A DNA stretch of 64,000 nt, from the NCBI GenBank assembly GCA_047621325.1, contig JBLHLT010000010.1, positions 96,534 to 160,533 of the forward strand, in the 5' to 3' direction. Shown here one piece after another: positions 59,079 to 64,000 of this stretch. Made by a program: the position numbers and the translations under genes. Source of the DNA: Bermanella sp047621325. Lineage in GTDB: Bacteria > Pseudomonadota > Gammaproteobacteria > Pseudomonadales > Oceanobacteraceae. The stretch's first letter is position 1; each line of letters opens with the position of its first letter. Under the pieces are notes generated by a model. That model did not search any database. It was given only the letters and a program-made list of their open reading frames with translations, and was not told the DNA's origin.

Positions 59079-59855
59079 ATGGATCTTTTAAACAAAGTCG
59101 CCATTGTCACTGGTGGAGCCTCAGGTTTGGGCTTTGCGGCTTGCGAAGCATTAGTGGCTAAAGGTGCAAAGGTTTGTATTTTTGATATGAATCAAGCACT
59201 GGCAGAAAAAGCGGTGAAAATGTTGGGTAGCGAAAATACCATGTTTGCACAAGTGAATGTGACAGACGAGGTATCGGTTGAGGCCGGTATTCAGGCGTGC
59301 ATCGCATCATATAAAGCACTGCATATTGTGTTAAATAGTGCGGGCATTGGCCCACCCGAAAAAGTGATTGACCGTGAAGGCAACCCTTTACCATTGGATA
59401 ATTTTAAAAAAATTGTGGATGTGAATTTATTTGGCACTTTTAACGTGCTGAGTAAAGCGGCAGCCCATATGGCCAAAGGTGAGACTATCAATGACGACAA
59501 TGGCCGTGGTGTGATCATCAACGTGGCATCGGTTGCGGCGTTTGATGGCCAAATTGGTCAGCCAGCTTATGCCGCCAGCAAAGCGGGTGTGGCGGGTATG
59601 GCGCTGCCGATTGCGCGAGAATTGGCCCGTTATGGTATTCGCTGTAACACGATCGCCCCGGGCTTGTTTCGCACGCCATTAGCCGAAAGCCTTGGTGAAA
59701 AAGTAATCGAAGCACTGGGCAATAGTGTTGAATACCCTAAACGACTCGGTGACCCAAAAGAGTTTGGTAACCTTGTGGTTCACATGGCTGAGAACGATTA
59801 TCTTAATGGCGAAGTCATTCGCTTAGACGGCGCTATACGCATGACGGCGCGATAA
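59079..59855 (+). CDS. SDR family 3-hydroxyacyl-CoA dehydrogenase (HSD10-like)
   Basis: A 258-residue short-chain dehydrogenase. Cofactor motif TGGASGLGFA, catalytic Ser151, Tyr164 and Lys168 (NVASVAAF, YAASKAG), and the HSD10-like NDDNGRGVIINVASVAAFDGQIGQ and GLFRTPLAESLGEKV segments. HSD10-type enzymes oxidise 3-hydroxyacyl-CoA with NAD. It fits the fatty-acid theme of the window but stands alone. ATG with AAAAGGGG upstream. Confidence 0.92.
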   Translation: MDLLNKVAIVTGGASGLGFAACEALVAKGAKVCIFDMNQALAEKAVKMLGSENTMFAQVNVTDEVSVEAGIQACIASYKALHIVLNSAGIGPPEKVIDREGNPLPLDNFKKIVDVNLFGTFNVLSKAAAHMAKGETINDDNGRGVIINVASVAAFDGQIGQPAYAASKAGVAGMALPIARELARYGIRCNTIAPGLFRTPLAESLGEKVIEALGNSVEYPKRLGDPKEFGNLVVHMAENDYLNGEVIRLDGAIRMTAR

Positions 59856-59949
59856 AACAGATAGTTTGGCCAAAAATGGGCTTTGTGATGCAGTTCTGTG
59901 TGATAAAGTAGCCAAGCCCATATTGGCCTTACAACATAGGATAATAATA

Positions 59950-60459
59950 ATGAAACGATTTCTTGCTCTTTCTGCCTTTGCTTTTGGATTAATGTCCCAG
60001 CCAACATTTGCCGACAATATGTCACCAGAAGGCACGTGGAAAACCATTGACGATGAAACAGGCAAAGCAAAAAGCCTTGTACAAATTTGGATTGATAACG
60101 GCGAGTTAAACGGCAAAATTATTGAACTGATTGAGCCAGATGAAGAAAACCCAAAGTGCACCGAATGCGAAGGCGATAAAAAAGATCAGCCAATTGTTGG
60201 TATGCAGTTTATTTGGGGCTTAACCGAAGAAGACGGTGTTTGGGATAATGGCGAAATTTTAGATCCTAAAAATGGCAGTGTTTACAGCTCTAAAATTGAA
60301 GTAACAGACGGCGGCCAAAAATTAGATGTTCGCGGATATGTTGGTTTTGCGTTTGCAGGTCGTTCACAGGTTTGGCATCGCGCAGAAGCAACGCCTGCCA
60401 AGCCAGCGCCACAAGAAACAGCCATTGAATCAACCACTCAGGCTGCCACAACTCATTAA
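59950..60459 (+). CDS. DUF2147 family exported protein
   Basis: A 169-residue secreted protein with signal peptide MKRFLALSAFAFGLMSQPTFA. The DUF2147 beta-barrel-like core is visible: SPEGTWKTIDDETGKAKSLVQIWIDNGELNGKIIEL, then IVGMQFIWGL, NGSVYSSKIEVTDGGQKLDVRGYVGFAFAGRSQVWHR. Two cysteines (CTEC) lie in the loop. A Thr/Ala/Pro-rich tail follows. The ATG at 59950 begins the signal peptide; the frame upstream to 59866 is not supported. Function unknown. Confidence 0.9.
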   Translation: MKRFLALSAFAFGLMSQPTFADNMSPEGTWKTIDDETGKAKSLVQIWIDNGELNGKIIELIEPDEENPKCTECEGDKKDQPIVGMQFIWGLTEEDGVWDNGEILDPKNGSVYSSKIEVTDGGQKLDVRGYVGFAFAGRSQVWHRAEATPAKPAPQETAIESTTQAATTH

Positions 60460-60509
60460 TTCAACATACAAATTGATGGTTCACAGCTCAACGGTTTAGC
60501 AACAGAAAA

Positions 60510-60532
60510 TGTAGGTCGGGATTTATCCCGAC
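60510..60532. repeat. REP-like hairpin
   Basis: GTCGGGA - TTTA - TCCCGAC hairpin flanked by TGTAG and A. This small palindrome resembles dispersed intergenic elements of marine gammaproteobacteria; only one copy is in the window. Confidence 0.5.
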
Positions 60533-60577
60533 AAGTTGTGAATGGCTGTATGAGGTTAGTACTGATAAGTGAAGACT

Positions 60578-60608
60578 AAAAAGCGTAATCAAAACTGATT
60601 GCGCTTTT
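60578..60608. terminator. Bidirectional terminator between DUF2147 (+) and the EAL gene (-)
   Basis: AAAAAGCGTAATCA - AAAC - TGATTGCGCTTTTTTT, one G-T wobble in the stem, with A and T tracts at the two ends. Confidence 0.88.
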
Positions 60609-60609
60609 T

Positions 60610-62847
60610 TTATGGGAATAATTGCTCAGCGCGGTTGGGCTTACTAAAATAATAGCCTTGGATATAATCGCATTTCATATTTTTTAGCAGTTGCCATTGC
60701 CCTTCGGTTTCAACACCTTCTGCGATGGTTTTTAATTTTAAGTGTTGGGCTAAATCAATGATAGCGGCCACAATATTTTTATCATCATCGTCATTTTCTA
60801 AATTTTTTACAAACGCTTGATCTATTTTAAGCGAATCAATCGGAAATTCCTTTAAATAACTGAGTGATGAATAGCCTGTACCAAAGTCATCAATTGCCAG
60901 TGAAAAACCCATTTCTTTAAGCTTCTTCATTATACCTATGCTGTGTTCGGCGTTTTCCATGATTAAGCTTTCGGTAATCTCTAATTCTATGTATTTGGGA
61001 TTCACACCTGTTTTATTAACGAGCGCTTGTAGTTGTTCAAGAAAATGGCGGTACTGAAACTGCCGAGCAGAAATATTAATGGCAACTTGAATCGCATGCC
61101 CTTGTTTATGAAATGCGATGGTTTGATGAAAACATTGCTCAATGATCCAGTGCCCCATTTGAATAATTAACCCTGTTTGTTCCGCAACCGGAATAAAGGT
61201 AACAGGGCTGACCATAGAGCCATCGTCTTTAAACCAGCGAATGAGCGCCTCTGCGCCGGTTGTTACACCTGTATTTGCATTGACTTTTGCCTGATAAAAC
61301 ATGACAAATTGTTGTTTGTTTAGGGCTTCACGTATGCCTCGCTCAATGGGTAGCCAACTTTGTTCGCCGGCGTGCAGTTGTGCACTGTAGGCTTCTACAT
61401 TGTTACCCATCACACGAGCGTGGTTCAGCGCAGCGTGGCCATTGCTGATTAATCCTTGGGTATCATTACCGTCTTGTGGGTAGTGGCAAAACCCCATGCT
61501 TAAATTTAAATAATAACTGTGTTCGTTTACAAACAATGCTTCATCCATTGCGGTTTGTATGGCCTTTGCCACGTAACTTACTTCTTTTGGGTTGCTGTGG
61601 TGCACAATTAAACAAAAGGTGGAACCTTCAAGGCGGTAGTTTTTTATTTGGCAGCTCAGTTGTTGGCTAACATTCAATAGTCGCTGACCAAGATGGTGAA
61701 TAATGGCATCACCAGCATGATAACCTTGACTTGAGGTAATAAATTTAAAACGGTCGATGCTTAAAAATAAAATAGAACAAGGTTGTTTAAGCTCGATCGT
61801 GTAGCTTAGATCGTTTTCAAATTTACGTCGATTAGCTAAACCCGTATGAATGTCATGGAAAGCTTGGTATTCCAATTGTGTTTGTGCTGCCTTTTGTTCG
61901 GTTATGTCTTCAATGTAAAGGTGGCAACTTTCTAAGTCGCGCAATAGCGAGACACTAAATTTTAAGTGGCGTTGATTAATGGTGGTTTCAAAATTAACGG
62001 TGTTTTCATAGTCTGCCTGCCATTGGTTTAACTGGTTTTTAAAATCATTTGGCAATAAATTGGATAATTCATTTGAGTCAGGGTGAATAATGTCAAGTAA
62101 GTGATGGCATGCTGGGTTCGAAAATAAAATATCGCCCTGCCAGTTTAAATTCATAACAGGGTTTGGATTGCGCTCGGGGAATTTAGCAAGGGCTTTTCGT
62201 TTGGCTGTTTTACGTATAATGAGCTGCGTTAAGTAACCTAAAATCAAAGCAATGATGACAATTATAACCGTATATAAAATTACTAAATCAACAATATTTT
62301 GAATTTGATTTTGAGTATCTATTGCTTGTTGCTGTGCTTGCAGCTCAATCTCTTGTGTTAGCTCTACCAGTATACTTTCGGCTGCTTGGCCTGCTTTGGT
62401 TAATAAGGCTAGGTCTGCGCGTGCTTTATCCCAACTAGTATTGTCCGATGACAGATTAGCGTCGAGGGCACCTTGTAGTGCTTTAATATCACCATATAAT
62501 TTAGGCAAGCTCATTACATGGCCAGAAAAACCTTTGTTAATCGCCATCAGTTGCTCGGCAAGAGCAGCTTCAGTTTGCTCGATCTGAGGCCATAATTGTT
62601 GGCGGGTTGTGCTGGCGTAATACTCATATAACAAACGTTCGTGTTCGGTGATGCTGGCGCGTAATTGCTTAATCAAGTTAAGTTTAGGTATCGCCACAGA
62701 AACCAAATTACGACTACTGATGCCGGCTTTTTCACCGGTATCACGAATAATCAGTGATAAAGCAATGCCCACAGTAACCACAAGGGCAAAGCTTATCCAA
62801 ACGCGCTTGGTTAGACTCATTTTTAATAACGTAATTTGCTTAAACAT
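60610..62847 (-). CDS. c-di-GMP phosphodiesterase with degenerate GGDEF and intact EAL domain
   Basis: A 745-residue inner-membrane signalling protein. Two membrane helices (residues ~14-34 and ~188-208) enclose a periplasmic helical domain; a PAS-like region follows (FPERNPNPVMNLNWQGDILFSNPACH). In the GGDEF domain the signature is replaced by RLEGSTF, so cyclase activity is unlikely. In the EAL domain, EAL is at about residues 533-535 (GAEALIRW), and ELEITESLI and AIDDFGTGYSSLSYLKEFPIDSLKID are intact, so it should degrade c-di-GMP. It may start at the second Met (MSLTKRVW). Convergent with the DUF2147 gene. Confidence 0.9.
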   Translation of the reverse strand: MFKQITLLKMSLTKRVWISFALVVTVGIALSLIIRDTGEKAGISSRNLVSVAIPKLNLIKQLRASITEHERLLYEYYASTTRQQLWPQIEQTEAALAEQLMAINKGFSGHVMSLPKLYGDIKALQGALDANLSSDNTSWDKARADLALLTKAGQAAESILVELTQEIELQAQQQAIDTQNQIQNIVDLVILYTVIIVIIALILGYLTQLIIRKTAKRKALAKFPERNPNPVMNLNWQGDILFSNPACHHLLDIIHPDSNELSNLLPNDFKNQLNQWQADYENTVNFETTINQRHLKFSVSLLRDLESCHLYIEDITEQKAAQTQLEYQAFHDIHTGLANRRKFENDLSYTIELKQPCSILFLSIDRFKFITSSQGYHAGDAIIHHLGQRLLNVSQQLSCQIKNYRLEGSTFCLIVHHSNPKEVSYVAKAIQTAMDEALFVNEHSYYLNLSMGFCHYPQDGNDTQGLISNGHAALNHARVMGNNVEAYSAQLHAGEQSWLPIERGIREALNKQQFVMFYQAKVNANTGVTTGAEALIRWFKDDGSMVSPVTFIPVAEQTGLIIQMGHWIIEQCFHQTIAFHKQGHAIQVAINISARQFQYRHFLEQLQALVNKTGVNPKYIELEITESLIMENAEHSIGIMKKLKEMGFSLAIDDFGTGYSSLSYLKEFPIDSLKIDQAFVKNLENDDDDKNIVAAIIDLAQHLKLKTIAEGVETEGQWQLLKNMKCDYIQGYYFSKPNRAEQLFP

Positions 62848-62990
62848 AGATTAAGCATAGACAGTTTTCGCATATTTTTTAGATAACTGGAACTGGTTCA
62901 CGGCTTTACGGGTGCAAGCTAGAGGCTAGCGGGCAAATACCTTAATATCTGCTCGCTATTTTTTAGCAATCATTCAAAAGGGGATTCATC

Positions 62991-63245
62991 ATGTTGAAGC
63001 AAGTAGCAATTTTAGTAGCAGCGTTATCACTAATGGCGTGTGGCGAAGCATCAGTAACTGACCAAGCAGACGCAGCCGTTGAAGCGGTAGAAGCACAAGC
63101 AGCTGCAGCCGTTGAAGCTGCACAAGAAAGCACAGAAGACGCTATGGCCACTTCTGAAGAAGTATTGGAAGAAGCGGTTAATGCCGCTGAAGAAAAAGCG
63201 AAAGAAGCAAAAGAAGCAGTAGCCACTGGCACTGTTGAAGGGTAA
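62991..63245 (+). CDS. Small Ala/Glu-rich lipoprotein
   Basis: An 84-residue lipoprotein. The lipobox LMAC (Cys17, in LSLMACGEAS) follows a hydrophobic signal region. The mature part is nearly all Ala, Glu, Val and Lys in heptad-like order (AAVEAVEAQAAAAVEAAQE), a single long helix, as in Lpp-type or OsmE-like spacer lipoproteins. Unknown function. AAAGGGG lies before the ATG. Confidence 0.8.
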   Translation: MLKQVAILVAALSLMACGEASVTDQADAAVEAVEAQAAAAVEAAQESTEDAMATSEEVLEEAVNAAEEKAKEAKEAVATGTVEG

Positions 63246-63252
63246 TTCCTTT

Positions 63253-63279
63253 ACACAGCTTGGCCCTGCCAAGCTGTGT
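63253..63279 (+). terminator. Possible terminator after the lipoprotein gene
   Basis: ACACAGCTTGG - CCCTG - CCAAGCTGTGT, an 11-bp perfect stem 8 bp after the stop codon. Only a short T run (TTTCC) follows, so it may be an mRNA-stabilising hairpin. Confidence 0.6.
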
Positions 63280-63472
63280 TTCCTAACTATGCCGTATGTT
63301 CTAGTAGTAAAGTGCTAGCTTGATCTTATTTTTTTGAATTATCTCTCATATCATTATCTAGCCTATTGGCTATCCCCAATTATTCGGTAAAGTACGGCTT
63401 CGCCCCTCTAAGTTAGTGAATGACAGTTAATAGAGCACTCACTCAGATAAACCGCTTTATTCAAGGAAGAAT

Positions 63473-64000
63473 ATGCTTGCGCTAAAATATTCTCATCAGC
63501 TCTCATGGGGCGAACTTCGCTTCATCGAAGACCCAATGCACGCCATCCGTACCGTCGAATCCGAACACGGTCGACGCATCGGCGGTAAAAACATTCAAAA
63601 CGCCCATTTACATGACCTACCAAACGGCGACGACAGGCGTTTTGACCCATACCGCTTTTTAAAAACCAAACTCGAAAACGGCGAAGTATTTTTAGTAAAC
63701 CATTCCACCATGGTGCCAGCCATAACCTCCCTTGAAATCGACGCCGACGGCAACCCAAAATACACCTTCCGCAACAGCACCAGCCAATACTTTCACAGCG
63801 CATTTCGGTCGGCCTTATGGCACATCCCTATACCAAAACCCATGGGCGTATTACGTGACGAGCCAAAACCGGCGCAGGCCAAGCAAGAACAAGAAAAAAT
63901 AGAGCGTGAAAAACACGTCATATTGCTCAACCTAGAAGGTCAAAACGACAGACCATTGCCACTCAAACACAACATCACCCTATATGTAGAAAATACCAGC
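63473..64000 (+). CDS. Unknown protein, partial (runs off the window)
   Basis: An ATG at 63473 with AAGGAAGA upstream opens a frame that stays open to the window end, 176 codons and incomplete. The product is soluble, without signal peptide, and starts MLALKYSHQLSWGELRFIED; a Gln/Glu/Lys-rich stretch (EPKPAQAKQEQEKIEREK) separates two globular parts. I do not recognise it. Codon use is unlike neighbours, with many C-ending codons (AAC, GAC, ACC, GCC, CCA), which hints at horizontal acquisition. A toxin or secreted effector is possible but unsupported. Confidence 0.75.
   Translation, partial: MLALKYSHQLSWGELRFIEDPMHAIRTVESEHGRRIGGKNIQNAHLHDLPNGDDRRFDPYRFLKTKLENGEVFLVNHSTMVPAITSLEIDADGNPKYTFRNSTSQYFHSAFRSALWHIPIPKPMGVLRDEPKPAQAKQEQEKIEREKHVILLNLEGQNDRPLPLKHNITLYVENTS

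Overview
The window is a mostly chromosomal, densely coded segment from a Gram-negative gammaproteobacterium. The evidence is protein-level similarity I can recognise by eye: RdgC, HdfR next to MaoP, RimK, FadH, PepN, DgkA, RluA, NadK, an MlaA-type protein and an HsbR/HsbA-like pair. The AT-leaning codon use, general porin, rhombosortase, several fatty-acid enzymes and lone flagellin fit a marine, lipid-using organism of the Oceanospirillales/Alteromonadales kind, but I cannot name a genus. I saw no rRNA, tRNA, CRISPR array, prophage or complete insertion sequence.

Layout. 0-6.3 kb: the end of a FadD-type acyl-CoA ligase, the helicase HrpA and a FabH-like condensing enzyme. 6.4-9 kb: a four-gene bufferin/HvfABC-type operon, made of a Cys-repeat precursor peptide, an MNIO (DUF692) enzyme, a DUF2063 partner and a DoxX membrane protein; this is the most interesting known-type system here. 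9.1-11.1 kb: a porin behind two tandem Pho-box-like sites, then an MlaA-like protein. 11.1-17.6 kb: a PilZ protein diverges from a tightly packed run (response regulator-phosphatase, STAS antagonist, GpsA, DUF4389, SixA, TraB-like, two alpha/beta hydrolases). 17.7-27.7 kb: thioesterase, RluA and a DTW protein from abutting divergent starts, RdgC, rhombosortase, NadK, a metallophosphoesterase and a GlpG-like rhomboid.

27.7-41.2 kb: PepN, a DUF1329 / Ycf48-like / MMPL exporter trio, a second RluA-family enzyme, a FadI-like thiolase, DUF1461, DgkA, and on the minus strand a response regulator / CheC-like phosphatase / PAS triple. 41.3-47.9 kb: an AraC-MGMT fusion, PlsC, acyl-CoA dehydrogenase, and a minus-strand RimK cluster (RimK, M14-type deacylase, MscS-like channel, retropepsin-like protease). 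48-50 kb: HdfR and MaoP, divergent, and a periplasmic rhodanese.

50-52.8 kb is an accessory patch: four small AT-rich orphan genes, one of which ends in an element that folds like an integron attC site. 52.9-60.5 kb holds FadH, a solitary short flagellin, a 170-bp tandem repeat, a molybdopterin oxidoreductase, an HSD10-like dehydrogenase and a DUF2147 protein. 60.6-64 kb holds a GGDEF/EAL protein with a degenerate cyclase site, a small Ala/Glu lipoprotein and an unknown gene with atypical codon use that runs off the window.

Functional threads: fatty-acid metabolism (FadD, FabH-like, FadI-like, acyl-CoA dehydrogenase, FadH, HSD10-like, PlsC, thioesterase), envelope and stress functions (bufferin operon, porin, MlaA, MMPL trio, MscS) and signalling (HsbR/HsbA-like, RR-CheC-PAS, PilZ, EAL). 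All calls rest on reading the sequence; no database search was run.
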